Shown in pieces: positions 9,384-19,481 of a stretch of 64,000 nucleotides of DNA; position 1 is the first letter of the stretch; every line of letters starts with the position of its first letter. The DNA comes from Companilactobacillus ginsenosidimutans (GTDB taxonomy: Bacteria; Bacillota; Bacilli; Lactobacillales; Lactobacillaceae), in assembly GCF_001050475.1 (NCBI RefSeq), contig NZ_CP012034.1, positions 992,001 through 1,056,000 on the forward strand, given 5' to 3'. Both the position numbers and the translations under genes were made by a program. Below the pieces are notes generated by a model. It saw only the letters and a list, made by a program, of their open reading frames with translations. It made no database searches and was not told the DNA's origin.

Positions 9384-9884
9384 CTAGTTAAGCAAGTTTT
9401 GAGCTGAAATTCCGCGCATGTCTGCAACACTTTCAGCAGTTTTGATTTGTTTTAGTCCTTCGATTGTAGCACGGATAACGTTGATTGGTGTATTTCTACC
9501 AAGTGATTTACTTGTAATATCACCAACACCGGCTAATTCCATAACGGCACGAACGGAACCACCAGCAGCGATACCAGAACCTTCAATAGCAGGTTTCAAC
9601 ATAATTTTACCGGCACCGAATCTACCAATTACTTCGTGAGGAATTGTTGATCCGACCATAGGAACATTAACTAAGTTCTTCTTAGCGTCTTCAACAGCTT
9701 TACGAATAGCTTCTGGAACTTCTTGAGCTTTACCAGTTCCGAAACCAACGTGGCCATTCTTGTCACCAACGATTACGATGGCTGCAAAACGTAGACGGCG
9801 TCCACCTTTAACAACTTTAGTAACACGGTTGATTGAAACAACGCGATCTTCTAACTCTAATTGAGATGGATCGATATATGTCAT
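9384..9884 (-). CDS. rpsE: 30S ribosomal protein S5
   Basis: S5 lies at the mRNA entry side and influences decoding fidelity. The 166 residues contain the N-terminal dsRNA-binding-like domain with [16 protein letters not shown] and the C-terminal domain with [16 protein letters not shown]. The spectinomycin-associated loop region, around VVKGGRR, looks like the ordinary sensitive type. Confidence 0.97.
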   Translation of the reverse strand: MTYIDPSQLELEDRVVSINRVTKVVKGGRRLRFAAIVIVGDKNGHVGFGTGKAQEVPEAIRKAVEDAKKNLVNVPMVGSTIPHEVIGRFGAGKIMLKPAIEGSGIAAGGSVRAVMELAGVGDITSKSLGRNTPINVIRATIEGLKQIKTAESVADMRGISAQNLLN

Positions 9885-9902
9885 AAGTTTGGTTTCCTCC
9901 TT

Positions 9903-10259
9903 CTAGAATTTTAGCCCATTTTCACGAGCAGCTTCAGCTAAGCTTTGTACACGACCATGGTATAAGTAACCTGCACGATCGAATACTACATCACTGATTT
10001 TTGCATCTTTAGCTCTTGTGGCAATTAATGCACCAACAGCTTCAGCTTGTTCAACTTTTGAACCGTCTTTGACTTCTTTATCAAGAGTTGAGGCACTTGC
10101 TAGCGTTACACCCTTTACGTCATCAATTAATTGAGCGTAAATGTTTTTGTTCGAACGGAACACATTTAAGCGTGGGCACTCAGCAGTACCAGAGATCTTA
10201 GCACGTACACGTTTTTGACGCTTTTGACGTGCTTTGTTTTTATCTGGTTTTGTTATCAC
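9903..10259 (-). CDS. rplR: 50S ribosomal protein L18
   Basis: L18 binds 5S rRNA in the central protuberance. I place the start at a GTG (10257-10259), giving 118 residues beginning [23 protein letters not shown] nine bases further upstream belongs to the GAGGTG ribosome binding site itself. The motif [20 protein letters not shown] is the family signature. Confidence 0.96.
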   Translation of the reverse strand: MITKPDKNKARQKRQKRVRAKISGTAECPRLNVFRSNKNIYAQLIDDVKGVTLASASTLDKEVKDGSKVEQAEAVGALIATRAKDAKISDVVFDRAGYLYHGRVQSLAEAARENGLKF

Positions 10260-10284
10260 AATTTTCACCTCATAGAATTATTTA

Positions 10285-10815
10285 CTACTTACCAGTTTTA
10301 CCTTCTTTACGACGTACATATTCGTCAACATAACGAATACCTTTACCCTTATATGGTTCTGGAGGACGTACGTCACGAATCTCAGCAGCAAATTGTCCAA
10401 CCTTTTGCTTACTAATACCTGAAATGTTAATTTCAGTATTTGAAGGAGATTCAATTTTAATACCTTCTGGTGCATCCATATCTACAGGATGTGAGTAACC
10501 AACTGAAAGAGTTAGCTTTGTACCCTTAACTTGGGCACGGTAACCAACACCTCTGAGTTCAAGTTTCTTTTCAAATCCTTCTGTAACACCAAGAACCATG
10601 TTGTTAAGGTTTGAACGCATTGTTCCGTGAAGAGCTTTATCATTTTCACTTTCACGTGTGAACTTAGCTTCGTTACCTTCAATAGTCAACTTGATAGCTG
10701 GATTAAAATGTCTTGTTATTTCACCCTTAGGGCCTTTAACAGTAATGTTTTCATCTTTTTCTGTAATTGTTACACCTTCTGGTATATCAATCACTTTATA
10801 ACCGATACGACTCAA
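10285..10815 (-). CDS. rplF: 50S ribosomal protein L6
   Basis: L6 is a two-domain large-subunit protein near the factor-binding site. The 176 residues include the C-terminal signature [25 protein letters not shown]. Initiation is at a TTG (10813-10815), eight bases after AAGGAGGTG; the protein begins [15 protein letters not shown] as expected. Confidence 0.97.
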   Translation of the reverse strand: MSRIGYKVIDIPEGVTITEKDENITVKGPKGEITRHFNPAIKLTIEGNEAKFTRESENDKALHGTMRSNLNNMVLGVTEGFEKKLELRGVGYRAQVKGTKLTLSVGYSHPVDMDAPEGIKIESPSNTEINISGISKQKVGQFAAEIRDVRPPEPYKGKGIRYVDEYVRRKEGKTGK

Positions 10816-10845
10816 ATTTGTGCACCTCCTTGTCCTTAAAAATTA

Positions 10846-11244
10846 TTACCAAATATAAGCGATTACTTCTCCACCAACGTGTTGTGCACGGGCTTCTTTA
10901 TCAGTAATTACACCTTTTGAAGTTGAGATAATAGCAATACCAAGTCCGTTAAGAACCTTTGGTACATTATCAGCATCAACATAACTACGTAGACCAGGTC
11001 TTGAAATACGTTTCAAACCTGAGATAACGCGTTGTTGATCTTGTCCATATTTAAGGAAAATACGAAGTACGCCTTGCTTGTTGTCTTCGACAACTTCGTA
11101 ATCCTTGATAAATCCTTCATTCTTTAAAATCTCTGTAATGCTCTTCTTAATGTTTGAAGCAGGCACTTCTAGAGATTCATGCTTTACCATATTAGCATTG
11201 CGAATACGTGTTAAGTAATCTGCAATAGGATCTGTCATGACCAT
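10846..11244 (-). CDS. rpsH: 30S ribosomal protein S8
   Basis: S8 binds helix 21 of 16S rRNA and in many bacteria represses the spc operon. The 132-residue protein starts [18 protein letters not shown] and carries the C-terminal family motif [19 protein letters not shown] precedes the ATG at normal spacing. Confidence 0.97.
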   Translation of the reverse strand: MVMTDPIADYLTRIRNANMVKHESLEVPASNIKKSITEILKNEGFIKDYEVVEDNKQGVLRIFLKYGQDQQRVISGLKRISRPGLRSYVDADNVPKVLNGLGIAIISTSKGVITDKEARAQHVGGEVIAYIW

Positions 11245-11274
11245 TTAATTTACCTCCTTATTTATAGTTAATTT

Positions 11275-11460
11275 CTACCAACTAGCTTTTCTCATACCAG
11301 GAATTTGACCCTCATGAGCTAAATTGCGAAGGCAAATACGGCAAAGTTTAAATTTACGATATACAGAATGTGGACGGCCACAGCGTTCACAACGTGTGTA
11401 TTCTTGTGATGAGAACTTGGCTGGTCTATGGTTACGTACTATTTGAGATTTCTTAGCCAA
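11275..11460 (-). CDS. rpsN: 30S ribosomal protein S14, zinc-binding type
   Basis: This is the short (61-residue) zinc-ribbon form of S14. Four cysteines lie in [10 protein letters not shown] and CRICLR. The start is a TTG (11458-11460) after GGAGGG. The zinc-free, longer S14 is often a second gene elsewhere in lactobacilli; it is not in this window. Confidence 0.97.
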   Translation of the reverse strand: MAKKSQIVRNHRPAKFSSQEYTRCERCGRPHSVYRKFKLCRICLRNLAHEGQIPGMRKASW

Positions 11461-11475
11461 TTTAATGACCCTCCT

Positions 11476-12018
11476 TTATTTTGTAAATGGCATTCCAATT
11501 TGTGATAGTAGTTCACGTGATTCTTCATCTGATTCAGCTGTTGTTACAAGAACAATATCCAAACCACGAATCTTGTTAACCTTATCATAATCAATTTCTG
11601 GGAAAACCAATTGTTCCTTAAGACCTAGTGTGTAGTTGCCACGGCCATCGAATGAACGAGTAGATACACCACGGAAATCACGAACACGAGGTAATGCGAC
11701 ATTGATTAACTTGTCAAGGAAGTCGTACATACGGTCACCACGAAGTGTAACCTTAGCACCGATTGACATACCTTCACGAAGTCTGAAGCCGGCAATAGAT
11801 TTCTTTGCTTTTGTAATCAAAGGTTTTTGACCTGCAATCAAGCCTAATTCTTCAACAGCTTCATCAAGGTTCTTTGAGTTAGCAATAGCGTCACCAACAC
11901 CCATGTTAAGAACGATTTTTTCGATCTTAGGTGTTTGCATGATTGATGTGTAATTGAATTTTTCCATCATTGATGGTGTGATTTCTTTTACATATCTTTC
12001 TTTTAATGCATTAACCAT
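11476..12018 (-). CDS. rplE: 50S ribosomal protein L5
   Basis: L5 binds 5S rRNA and contacts P-site tRNA. It has 180 residues, with [15 protein letters not shown] near residue 30 and the C-terminal QIGMPF. It lies in the rplN-rplX-rplE-rpsN order of the spc operon, 16 bases after rplX. Confidence 0.98.
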   Translation of the reverse strand: MVNALKERYVKEITPSMMEKFNYTSIMQTPKIEKIVLNMGVGDAIANSKNLDEAVEELGLIAGQKPLITKAKKSIAGFRLREGMSIGAKVTLRGDRMYDFLDKLINVALPRVRDFRGVSTRSFDGRGNYTLGLKEQLVFPEIDYDKVNKIRGLDIVLVTTAESDEESRELLSQIGMPFTK

Positions 12019-12034
12019 TTAGTTTTCTCCTTTC

Positions 12035-12319
12035 TTACTTATCTTCTTTTTTATCAGTTGATTTTGTTGATTTCTTGGCTGTAGTTGTTTTCTTAGTTGA
12101 TCCCTTAACGACTTTAACGTTAGTTACATCGATAGGTCTTTCAACGTCGACGATTCCGCCTTGAGGTTGTGTGTTAGTTGGCTTTGAATGTTTTTTTACA
12201 ACATGTACGCCTTTAACAATAACCTTGTTTGCGCTTGGCAAAGCTTTGATAACAGTACCTTGCTTGCCTTTATCGTCACCAGAAATAATTTCAACGTTGT
12301 CTCCAGTTTTTACAAACAC
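12035..12319 (-). CDS. rplX: 50S ribosomal protein L24
   Basis: L24 is an assembly-initiator protein with a KOW domain (MFVKTGDNVEIISGDDKGKQ). The start is a GTG at 12317-12319 after AGGAGGTG. The 94-residue protein ends in a lysine/threonine-rich low-complexity tail (from about residue 73, STKKTTTAKKSTKS). It is likely disordered and is unusual beside the otherwise conserved family. Confidence 0.96.
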   Translation of the reverse strand: MFVKTGDNVEIISGDDKGKQGTVIKALPSANKVIVKGVHVVKKHSKPTNTQPQGGIVDVERPIDVTNVKVVKGSTKKTTTAKKSTKSTDKKEDK

Positions 12320-12351
12320 TATTCAGCACCTCCTGAATTTAATTGATCTTT

Positions 12352-12720
12352 TTATAGCACTTCTGGTGCTAGTGATACGATCTTCATAAAATCGCTATCA
12401 CGTAGTTCACGAGCAACGGGTCCGAAGATACGAGTTCCTCTAGGTGTTTTATCAGCATTAATAATAACTGCGGCATTTTCGTCGAATCTGATATATGAAC
12501 CATCAGTACGATGTGCACCTGATACAGTTCTTACGATTACGGCTTTAACAACGTCACCCTTTTTAACAACGCCACCTGGTGTTGCTTGTTTGACAGTAGC
12601 GACAATAATATCACCGATATTAGCTGTTTTACGGTTTGAACCACCGAGAACTTTAATTGTTAGAATTTCACGAGCTCCAGAATTATCTGCAACTTTTAGA
12701 CGGCTTTCTTGTTGAATCAC
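12352..12720 (-). CDS. rplN: 50S ribosomal protein L14
   Basis: L14 contributes to intersubunit bridges. The 122 residues start [20 protein letters not shown] and end with [21 protein letters not shown], matching the family at full length. It is the first gene of the classical spc group, 32 bases after rpsQ with no promoter evident between. Confidence 0.98.
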   Translation of the reverse strand: MIQQESRLKVADNSGAREILTIKVLGGSNRKTANIGDIIVATVKQATPGGVVKKGDVVKAVIVRTVSGAHRTDGSYIRFDENAAVIINADKTPRGTRIFGPVARELRDSDFMKIVSLAPEVL

Positions 12721-12751
12721 TTATTAGTCCTCCTCTCATCAGTATTTAATA

Positions 12752-13024
12752 CTAGATAATAACTGCTTTTTCGACGATTTCTAATAAACGGAAGCGCTTT
12801 GTCTTTGACAAAGGTCGAGTTTCCATAATACGAACAACATCGCCAACTTTAGCTTCGTTCTTTTCGTCTTGAACGTAGAACTTCTTTGAGTATCTTACAC
12901 GTTTGCCATAAACTGGGTGTTTCTTGTAAGTTTCAACAACAACTGTAATTGTTTTTTCTGCTTTATCTGAAACGACACGGCCTTGGTATACTTTACGACT
13001 GTTACGAGTTTCTTTTTCGCTCAA
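12752..13024 (-). CDS. rpsQ: 30S ribosomal protein S17
   Basis: A primary 16S-binding OB-fold protein of 90 residues with [19 protein letters not shown] and the MHDE-like loop MRVRYSKKF variant [12 protein letters not shown]. The start is a TTG (13022-13024) preceded by AAGGGAG. It follows rpmC by 24 bases. Confidence 0.97.
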   Translation of the reverse strand: MSEKETRNSRKVYQGRVVSDKAEKTITVVVETYKKHPVYGKRVRYSKKFYVQDEKNEAKVGDVVRIMETRPLSKTKRFRLLEIVEKAVII

Positions 13025-13047
13025 CGTGATATCTCCCTTCCTGTTTA

Positions 13048-13242
13048 TTATTTTTCGTTATTTACTTGATTTTGAACAGTTCTTAATCTAGCAATATTCT
13101 TTCTGACAGCCTTTAAACGAGCTGTGTTTTCCAATTGACCAGTAGCTTGTTGGAAACGAAGGTTAAATAACTCTTCTTTATATTGCTTAACTTTATCTTG
13201 TAATTCAGTAGCAGTTAGCTCTTTGATTTCACTAGCCTTCAT
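13048..13242 (-). CDS. rpmC: 50S ribosomal protein L29
   Basis: L29 borders the polypeptide exit tunnel and helps recruit trigger factor and SRP. I take the ATG at 13240-13242 (64 residues, [18 protein letters not shown]). A GTG three codons upstream overlaps the AGGTGG ribosome binding site. The start lies 11 bases inside the end of rplP, so the two are translationally coupled. Confidence 0.95.
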   Translation of the reverse strand: MKASEIKELTATELQDKVKQYKEELFNLRFQQATGQLENTARLKAVRKNIARLRTVQNQVNNEK

Positions 13243-13663
13243 CAGCGCCACCTACTTTCTCTGCTTTAACAAACTTAGTTCTAACAGGAAGTTTGTTTGA
13301 TGCAAGTCTTAGGGCTTCACGGGCAACTTCTTCAGGTACGCCACCGATTTCAAACATGACTTTTTCACGTTTTACTACGGCAACCCAACCAGCTGGAGCA
13401 CCTTTACCAGAACCCATACGAACACCAACACCTTTAGCAGTGTATGATTTGTGAGGGAAGATTTTAATCCAAACCTTACCACCACGCTTCATGTAACGAG
13501 TCATAGCAACACGAGCTGCTTCGATTTGTCTATTAGTGATCCAACTTGAATCAAGTGCTTTCAAACCGTATTCACCAAAATCGACGTTCTTACCGCCTTT
13601 AGCTTCTCCGCGCATCTTTCCACGGAATTCACGACGGTGCTTTACACGCTTTGGTACTAACAT
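13232..13663 (-). CDS. rplP: 50S ribosomal protein L16
   Basis: L16 organises the A-site region and is essential late in 50S assembly. The 143 residues begin [19 protein letters not shown] and contain the [14 protein letters not shown] loop. It is three bases after rpsC and overlaps rpmC. Confidence 0.98.
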   Translation of the reverse strand: MLVPKRVKHRREFRGKMRGEAKGGKNVDFGEYGLKALDSSWITNRQIEAARVAMTRYMKRGGKVWIKIFPHKSYTAKGVGVRMGSGKGAPAGWVAVVKREKVMFEIGGVPEEVAREALRLASNKLPVRTKFVKAEKVGGADEG

Positions 13664-13666
13664 GGA

Positions 13667-14338
13667 TTATTCTCCTTTCCCTTCGTTTTTGTCTGAGTTA
13701 TGTTGAGGTTTAGCAGGAAGAATTTCACCACGATAAATCCAAGTTTTAACACCTAAGTTACCGTATTGAGTCTTTGCTTCAACCCATGCATAATCAATAT
13801 CTGCACGTAATGTGTGTAGAGGAACAGTTCCCTCTGTATGCCATTCTCTACGAGCCATATCGGCACCGTTTAAACGACCAGAGATTTGAATCTTGATACC
13901 CTTTGCGCCTGCACGTCTAGAACGTTGAACAGCTTGACGTTGTGCACGTCTAAAAGCAATACGAGCTTCTAGTTGACGAGCGACGTTTTCACCGACAAGT
14001 TTTGCATCCAAGTCAGGTTTCTTGATTTCAATAATGTTAATGTGAATGTTTCTATTAACAAGTTTGTTTAATTCGTTACGTAATTTTTCAACTTCAGAAC
14101 CACCCTTACCAATAACCATTCCTGGTTTAGCAGTGTGGATAGAAATTGTTACGTTCTTTGCTGTACGTTCAATTTCAATTCTTGAAACTGAAGCGTTTGA
14201 AAGTCTGTCTTCAATATACTTACGAATCTTAAGATCTTCATGTAAGAATTTTGAAAAATCTTTTTCTGCATACCATTTGGCATCCCAGTCACGGATAACA
14301 CCTACACGGAATCCGACTGGATTAATCTTTTGACCCAC
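13667..14338 (-). CDS. rpsC: 30S ribosomal protein S3
   Basis: S3 lies at the mRNA entry and has helicase-assisting basic residues. The 223-residue protein has a KH domain with [11 protein letters not shown] (about residues 80-90) and the C-terminal motif [20 protein letters not shown]. It starts at a GTG (14336-14338) after TTGGAGG. Confidence 0.97.
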   Translation of the reverse strand: MGQKINPVGFRVGVIRDWDAKWYAEKDFSKFLHEDLKIRKYIEDRLSNASVSRIEIERTAKNVTISIHTAKPGMVIGKGGSEVEKLRNELNKLVNRNIHINIIEIKKPDLDAKLVGENVARQLEARIAFRRAQRQAVQRSRRAGAKGIKIQISGRLNGADMARREWHTEGTVPLHTLRADIDYAWVEAKTQYGNLGVKTWIYRGEILPAKPQHNSDKNEGKGE

Positions 14339-14355
14339 TCAAGTTACCTCCAATA

Positions 14356-14712
14356 CTAATCTTTTTCTGTTACAACTACTGTAATGTTACTTGTTCTTTT
14401 ATTAATTGGTGATGCTGAACCTTTAGCTCTAGGACGGAAACGTTTTAGAGTTGGTCCTTCGTCAACGAAGGCTTCGCTAACGAATAAGTTTTGTGCATCT
14501 AAATCAAAGTTATGTTCTGCATTTGCAATTGCTGACTTAAGAGCTTTGGCAATAATAGGAGAGCCTGCTCTTGGTGTGAATTGCAAAATTGCAAGTGCCT
14601 CAGCGGCATTCTTGTTTCTGATTAAATCAATAACAAGGCGAGCCTTACGAGGTGCAATACGCACGTTCTTAACTTTGGCTGTTGCAGATGTAATTTCTTG
14701 TTCTGCCATCAT
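14356..14712 (-). CDS. rplV: 50S ribosomal protein L22
   Basis: L22 lines the exit tunnel; its beta-hairpin loop, here around [19 protein letters not shown], is a site of macrolide resistance changes, and no insertion is evident. The protein has 118 residues. Two adjacent ATGs (14710-14712 and 14707-14709) follow GGGAG. The second has slightly better spacing, so the N-terminus is uncertain by one residue. Confidence 0.96.
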   Translation of the reverse strand: MMAEQEITSATAKVKNVRIAPRKARLVIDLIRNKNAAEALAILQFTPRAGSPIIAKALKSAIANAEHNFDLDAQNLFVSEAFVDEGPTLKRFRPRAKGSASPINKRTSNITVVVTEKD

Positions 14713-14728
14713 TTAGTCTCCCTTCTTA

Positions 14729-15007
14729 TTACTTAACAGTTTTCTTATCGTCAGTACCATGACCATGGAATGTACGTGTTGGTACGAATTCGCCCAACTT
14801 GTGTCCAACCATATCTTCTTGGATATAAACTGGAACGTGTTTACGTCCATCATGAACTGCAATAGTGTATCCTACGAAACTAGGAAAAATTGTTGAACGT
14901 CGTGACCATGTTTTGATCACTGACTTCTTGTCTGAATCGGCTTGTGCTTCGATCTTCTTTAGAAGATGTGCATCAGCGAATGGTCCCTTTTTTAAACTAC
15001 GACTCAT
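14729..15007 (-). CDS. rpsS: 30S ribosomal protein S19
   Basis: S19 pairs with S13 in the small-subunit head. The 92 residues begin [18 protein letters not shown] and include the signature [14 protein letters not shown]. It lies between rplB and rplV in standard S10 operon order. Confidence 0.98.
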   Translation of the reverse strand: MSRSLKKGPFADAHLLKKIEAQADSDKKSVIKTWSRRSTIFPSFVGYTIAVHDGRKHVPVYIQEDMVGHKLGEFVPTRTFHGHGTDDKKTVK

Positions 15008-15041
15008 CTTATGTCCTCCTTATATTATTCTTGCGAAATAA

Positions 15042-15875
15042 TTACTTACCTTTTCTGTGACGAACGATAAGCTTTTCAGATTTGGCATGTTTTGAACGAG
15101 TTTTCTTACCAAGAGTCTTCTTACCCCATGGTGACATAGGTGATGGATGACCGATAGGAGCTTTACCTTCACCACCACCGTGTGGGTGATCGTTAGGGTT
15201 CATAACTGAACCACGAACTGTAGGTCTAATACCTAACCAACGTTTACGTCCAGCTTTACCAATCTTAATTAATTCATGTTGTTCGTTACCAATAGCACCA
15301 ACAGAAGCACGGCAAGTTGAAAGGATCATACGAACTTCACCAGAAGGCAAACGTACTAATGAGTACTTTCCATCTCTACCTAACAATTGAATTGAAGTAC
15401 CAGCAGAACGGCCAAGTTGACCACCCTTACCAGGTTTTAATTCAACGTTATGAATAATTGTACCTACGGGAATGTTAGCTAATGGAAGAGCATTTCCGGG
15501 TTTAATATCTGCTTCAGTACCTGATTGAACTTTTTGTCCAACGACAAGACCTTTAGGAGCCAAGATATATGATTTAACACCATCTGAATAGTGTAGTAAT
15601 GCAATGTTAGCTGTACGGTTAGGATCATATTCGATTGCCTTAACTGTAGCTTCTACATTATCTTTAGTACGTTTGAAATCGATGATACGGTAGTGTTGCT
15701 TGTGACCACCACCACGATGTCTAACTGTAATATGACCGTATGAGTTACGACCAGCAGTATGGCTTTGTGATTCTAACAAAGTCTTTTCAGGAGTAGTTTT
15801 AGTAATCTCCGCAAAGTCAGAACCTGTCATATTACGACGACCGTTTGTGGTTGGTTTATACTTGATAATCGCCAT
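15042..15875 (-). CDS. rplB: 50S ribosomal protein L2
   Basis: L2 is a core protein next to the peptidyl-transferase centre. The 277 residues carry the signature [17 protein letters not shown] near 220-236, containing the histidine implicated in ribosome activity. Normal length and position between rplW and rpsS. Confidence 0.98.
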   Translation of the reverse strand: MAIIKYKPTTNGRRNMTGSDFAEITKTTPEKTLLESQSHTAGRNSYGHITVRHRGGGHKQHYRIIDFKRTKDNVEATVKAIEYDPNRTANIALLHYSDGVKSYILAPKGLVVGQKVQSGTEADIKPGNALPLANIPVGTIIHNVELKPGKGGQLGRSAGTSIQLLGRDGKYSLVRLPSGEVRMILSTCRASVGAIGNEQHELIKIGKAGRKRWLGIRPTVRGSVMNPNDHPHGGGEGKAPIGHPSPMSPWGKKTLGKKTRSKHAKSEKLIVRHRKGK

Positions 15876-15891
15876 TATGTGTCCTCCTTAT

Positions 15892-16179
15892 TTATTCTTC
15901 ATCAAAAATCTTAATTTCATCTGAATCTTCTGTAAGAGTAACAATAGCTTTACGACGTTTTGCTGTAAAACCAACATAACGACCTTGGCGCTTCTTCTTA
16001 CCTGAAACATTCATGATATTTACTTTTTTAACTTTTACACCAAAGATTTCTTCAATAGATTGTCTAACAAGAACTTTGTTAGCATCAAGAGCTACATCAA
16101 ATGTGTATTTCTTGTCTGCCATCAAATCCATTGAACCTTCAGTAACGACTGGGCGAATAATTACGTCTCTTGCGCTCAT
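15892..16179 (-). CDS. rplW: 50S ribosomal protein L23
   Basis: L23 sits at the tunnel exit and docks trigger factor and SRP. The protein has 95 residues, with [14 protein letters not shown] and [19 protein letters not shown]. Its ATG overlaps the rplD stop by one base. Confidence 0.97.
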   Translation of the reverse strand: MSARDVIIRPVVTEGSMDLMADKKYTFDVALDANKVLVRQSIEEIFGVKVKKVNIMNVSGKKKRQGRYVGFTAKRRKAIVTLTEDSDEIKIFDEE

Positions 16180-16802
16180 TATCCAAGCACCTCCTCAATC
16201 TTAGAAAGTGCTGCTTGAGTAACTACTAATTTATTAGCGTTGATAACATCAAGTACGTTTACACCTTCTGGTGCAACTACTGTAACTTTATCAATGTTTC
16301 TAGCTGATAAAGCAGCATTGTCATTACCGTCTTCAAGAACAACAAGTGTCTTTCCATTAGCACCTACTGTTGAAAGTAATTGTGCGAATGATTTTGTGTT
16401 TGGCTTGTCGTATGAAATTGAGTCGATAACGATGATGTTACCATCAGCAGCTTTTTGTGAAAGTACAGACTTCAATGCCAAACGGCTAACTTTTCTAGGA
16501 AGATGGTATGCGTATGATCTAGGTGTGGGACCGAATACAGTACCACCGCCAACCCATTGTGGTGAACGGATTGATCCTTGACGAGCACGACCTGTTCCTT
16601 TTTGACGCCATGGTTTCTTACCACCACCACGTACTTCAGAGCGGTTCTTAACATCATGAGTACCTTGTCTTAAGCTGGCACGTTGCATGATAACTGCGTC
16701 TGTAACTACAGAATTATTTAGTTCAATACCAAAGATTGAATCGTTGATATCAACAGTACCGTTTTCAGCACCGCTGTTTTTGTAGGCTGTGATTTTTGTC
16801 AT
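16179..16802 (-). CDS. rplD: 50S ribosomal protein L4
   Basis: L4 lines the exit tunnel. Its tunnel loop contains [16 protein letters not shown] (around residues 63-78), the region altered in some macrolide-resistant strains; no change is evident. The protein has 207 residues. In Gram-negative bacteria L4 represses its own operon through the S10 leader, which makes the folded leader upstream of rpsJ of interest here. Confidence 0.98.
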   Translation of the reverse strand: MTKITAYKNSGAENGTVDINDSIFGIELNNSVVTDAVIMQRASLRQGTHDVKNRSEVRGGGKKPWRQKGTGRARQGSIRSPQWVGGGTVFGPTPRSYAYHLPRKVSRLALKSVLSQKAADGNIIVIDSISYDKPNTKSFAQLLSTVGANGKTLVVLEDGNDNAALSARNIDKVTVVAPEGVNVLDVINANKLVVTQAALSKIEEVLG

Positions 16803-16819
16803 AACTCAGTTCCTCCTTC

Positions 16820-17455
16820 CTATTTTGTATTAGCTTTAACAGCTGTTTGGATTTTAACTAGTGAATTGTTTGCTCCAGGGACATTACCCTTGATCATGAT
16901 TGCGTTGTTCTCTGCATCAACTTTAACAATTGCTAGGTTTTGTGTTGTCACACGATTGTTACCCATACGTCCGGGAAGCATCTTACCTTTAAATACACGG
17001 TTAATGATGGCACCCATTGAACCAGGGATACGGTGATATCTAGAACCATGTGTTTCTGGACCTCTAGCTTGACCGAATCTCTTAATGTTACCTTGCATAC
17101 CATGTCCCTTTGTTGTACCTGTAACGTCGACAATATCACCTGAATTAAATGTGTCTACTGAAACTTCTCCACCTAATTCATAATCTCCCATTTCAACATC
17201 GCGGAATTCGCGAGTGTAGTGTTTAGGAGTTGTGTTTGCCTTTTCTGCATGACCTTTGGCAGGTTTGTTAGTTAGAACTTCACGACGATCTTCAAAGCCA
17301 AGTTGAATAGCTTCATAACCGTCAGATTCAACTGTTTTCACTTGTGTAACAACGTTTGGTGTTGCTTCAACAACTGTAACAGGAACTAATTCACCATTTT
17401 CAGTGAAAATTTGAGTCATCCCAATTTTCTTACCAAGGATTACTTTTCTGGCCAT
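16820..17455 (-). CDS. rplC: 50S ribosomal protein L3
   Basis: L3 starts large-subunit assembly and approaches the peptidyl-transferase centre. It has 211 residues, with the loop signature [20 protein letters not shown] around 128-147. It begins [17 protein letters not shown]. It lies 31 bases after rpsJ. Confidence 0.98.
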   Translation of the reverse strand: MARKVILGKKIGMTQIFTENGELVPVTVVEATPNVVTQVKTVESDGYEAIQLGFEDRREVLTNKPAKGHAEKANTTPKHYTREFRDVEMGDYELGGEVSVDTFNSGDIVDVTGTTKGHGMQGNIKRFGQARGPETHGSRYHRIPGSMGAIINRVFKGKMLPGRMGNNRVTTQNLAIVKVDAENNAIMIKGNVPGANNSLVKIQTAVKANTK

Positions 17456-17486
17456 GTTTGCACCTCCAATAATTTATTTTTTGTAA

Positions 17487-17795
17487 TTATAATTTGATTT
17501 CGATGTCTACACCTGATGGTAGATCTAACTTCATTAATGAATCAACTGTTTTAGGTGATGGATTAACGATGTCAATAAGTCTTTTATGTGTACGCATTTC
17601 GAATTGCTCTCTAGCGTCTTTATGCTTATGTGGTGAACTCAACACTGTATATAGTGAACGTTCTGTTGGTAAAGGAATTGGACCTGAAATTTCAGCACCA
17701 GTTCTCTTTGCTGTTTCCACAATTTTGTCAGCTGATTGATCTAGAATACGATGTTCGTAAGCTTTTAAACGAATGCGAATCTTTTGACTTGCCAT
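17487..17795 (-). CDS. rpsJ: 30S ribosomal protein S10
   Basis: S10 is a head protein of the 30S subunit and also acts as NusE in antitermination. The 102 residues include [21 protein letters not shown] written in part as [14 protein letters not shown] and the C-terminus [11 protein letters not shown]. It is the first gene of the long ribosomal block, with AAGGAGGTAA before the ATG and a 160-base structured leader. Confidence 0.98.
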   Translation of the reverse strand: MASQKIRIRLKAYEHRILDQSADKIVETAKRTGAEISGPIPLPTERSLYTVLSSPHKHKDAREQFEMRTHKRLIDIVNPSPKTVDSLMKLDLPSGVDIEIKL

Positions 17796-17958
17796 GGGGT
17801 TACCTCCTTTTTGTCTCTTTCAAGATGACCGGCTCCGTGAAAATATCCAACAGCTCTGCCGTGGCAAAGCGGCCGGGCGTGTCGCAACCTCTCACTTCTA
17901 TGCCGTCGATATTTATTAAATACCTATAGGCGCATACTTCTCTTGCGAAATAAGCACT
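17796..17958 (-). promoter_or_regulatory. S10 operon leader RNA, GC-rich and folded
   Basis: About 163 bases lie between the predicted transcription start and rpsJ. The central part (about 17830-17895) is far richer in G and C than its surroundings. In transcript sense it contains GCGACACGCCCGGCCGC and TTTGCCACGGCAGAG, with self-complementary GGC/GCC blocks. No terminator is obvious. A ribosomal-protein-binding leader is the natural reading by analogy to other S10 operons; the ligand is unknown. Confidence 0.55.
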
Positions 17959-17964
17959 TTTCTT

Positions 17965-17993
17965 ATAATACACGATTTCCAAAGCATTATCAA
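17965..17993 (-). promoter_or_regulatory. sigma-A promoter of the S10-spc block
   Basis: Minus-strand TTGATA (17988-17993), 17-base spacer, TATTAT (17965-17970). It is the only good promoter upstream of rpsJ and would drive the block from rpsJ towards secY-adk. Confidence 0.8.
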
Positions 17994-18259
17994 GGGATTT
18001 TTGATGGTTAGCTCTCAAAAATCAGGTGCAATCTTTTGTGCAATTATTTTCAAAATTAATACAAAATAATTTTTTAATCGACACAGTTAAAAAATCGTTC
18101 ATTGGGTATTATACAATCTTTTTCGATGATATCTAATTACAATTGTGTGACAAATTGATATACCTACTTTTAGGCTTTTTATTAAGTAAATCAAGTTTTT
18201 AACTACTCAACTGTCTTTATGCGATACTGAAATTAATTATTCAATCAGGAGAGGTCCAC
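17994..18259. other. gene-free divergent region between rpsJ and the CPBP protease gene
   Basis: This AT-rich stretch holds the upstream side of the S10 promoter and presumably the promoter of the plus-strand protease gene, for which no convincing -35/-10 pair is seen. A 9-base inverted repeat, GATTTTTGA with TCAAAAATC around a 10-base loop, lies at about 17995-18022 immediately behind the S10 -35 box. Confidence 0.5.
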
Positions 18260-19429
18260 ATGAAACGACAAACCCCATTATTCTATCGACTTTATTACAC
18301 TCAACTAATATTCAATTCTATCGTAATAATTCTTTACGCAGTAGAACCGAAAAATACTGCCTATTACTTCTTAATCATCTTTAATATTCTCGGACTATTT
18401 ATCGTTCCTCGTAATCACAATACGTTGTGGCAAAATTCTAACCGCGTCATCCAAATAATTACACAAGCATCCTTAATCCCACTTAGTTTTTCATTCATCA
18501 TTAGAATGACAAATGGTGTATCAGACTGGAACAACCCGATAATGTTGTTTTTACTTATCGTCTATTCTTTTCTCATGTATATCCCTTATACATTCGTACT
18601 ACTTACGCCGGTAAAATCGAAAGTCATGCAAATCATTGTAGCTATATTCTCATTTGTATACACGGCATCTTCAGCACTGGATTTGATCGTAGAATCAACA
18701 ACTATTTCCGGCAATGATTTTATATCAACGATGATTGATTCCATTTTCATCGGAGCGATAATCTTTTCTATCATGATTTTTATTATGATGTACAAATGGG
18801 GCTATGGATTCCCAAAGTCTCAATTCAATAAAAATGCTAATTGCTGGGTAACACTAAGTATCAGTATATTTACACTTTGGTTTGCGATGTGGAATGCTTT
18901 TTCTGGAAACAGAAATATTATCCAATCATTCTTTCATTTCAATTTTAACAATATTCGTATTACACCTCTCAATATTTTTGGTGGTCTAGAAGCTGGTATC
19001 GCCGAGGAACTGGTATTTAGATTTGCGGTTCTTACGATTGTATTGAATATCTTTTATAATAGTAGAAACAAGTTTTATTTTGCCACCTTGATCAGCAGTT
19101 TGCTATTTGGATTACTACATGGAATGAACGCTCTTGCTGGTCAAAGCTTAGGTAACACCTTAATTCAAATGATATTCGCATTTTCATTTGGTTTGTATTT
19201 GGCTGGTATTTATGTTTATACAGATATGTTCTATCTAGTGGTAATATTTCATGCGCTGATTGATACTTTAGTCTTTTTAACGACATCAACTCAACTAATG
19301 TCCGGAAAAGTTTCGCCAGTGGATTTTCTATTCTCACTTGTGGAGTCCGCGGTATTCATTATCATCGGTTTGTATCTAATACATCAAACTTCAATCCGGC
19401 AAACTAAGATGAAATTCCATTTATACTAG
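18260..19429 (+). CDS. CPBP-family intramembrane metalloprotease-like protein
   Basis: A 389-residue polytopic membrane protein with about ten hydrophobic segments. The C-terminal third carries the CPBP (Abi/CAAX protease) motifs: E249-E250-x3-R254 in AEELVFRF, H287 in LLHGMN, and H331 in FHALID. Such proteins are glutamyl intramembrane proteases; in lactobacilli some act in bacteriocin immunity, but no bacteriocin gene is nearby. AGGAGAGG precedes the ATG. It is a single plus-strand gene between two minus-strand ribosomal operons, and it ends in a terminator shared with fusA. Substrate unknown. Confidence 0.85.
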   Translation: MKRQTPLFYRLYYTQLIFNSIVIILYAVEPKNTAYYFLIIFNILGLFIVPRNHNTLWQNSNRVIQIITQASLIPLSFSFIIRMTNGVSDWNNPIMLFLLIVYSFLMYIPYTFVLLTPVKSKVMQIIVAIFSFVYTASSALDLIVESTTISGNDFISTMIDSIFIGAIIFSIMIFIMMYKWGYGFPKSQFNKNANCWVTLSISIFTLWFAMWNAFSGNRNIIQSFFHFNFNNIRITPLNIFGGLEAGIAEELVFRFAVLTIVLNIFYNSRNKFYFATLISSLLFGLLHGMNALAGQSLGNTLIQMIFAFSFGLYLAGIYVYTDMFYLVVIFHALIDTLVFLTTSTQLMSGKVSPVDFLFSLVESAVFIIIGLYLIHQTSIRQTKMKFHLY

Positions 19430-19437
19430 TACACAAA

Positions 19438-19475
19438 AAAAAGATTCAAAGGACATTGTCCCTTGAATCTTTTTA
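19438..19475. terminator. bidirectional terminator between the CPBP gene and fusA
   Basis: AAAGATTCAA with GGAC pairs with GTCC and TTGAATCTTT around an ATT loop, with one A-C mismatch. A-rich sequence before and T-rich sequence after make it usable for both converging genes. Confidence 0.9.
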
Positions 19476-19481
19476 TTTGGC

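Noticed and set aside
17800-18018. A 72-codon minus-strand reading frame upstream of rpsJ
   Set aside because: It runs through the S10 promoter and leader, has no ribosome binding site and no recognisable family; the region is better explained as leader RNA.
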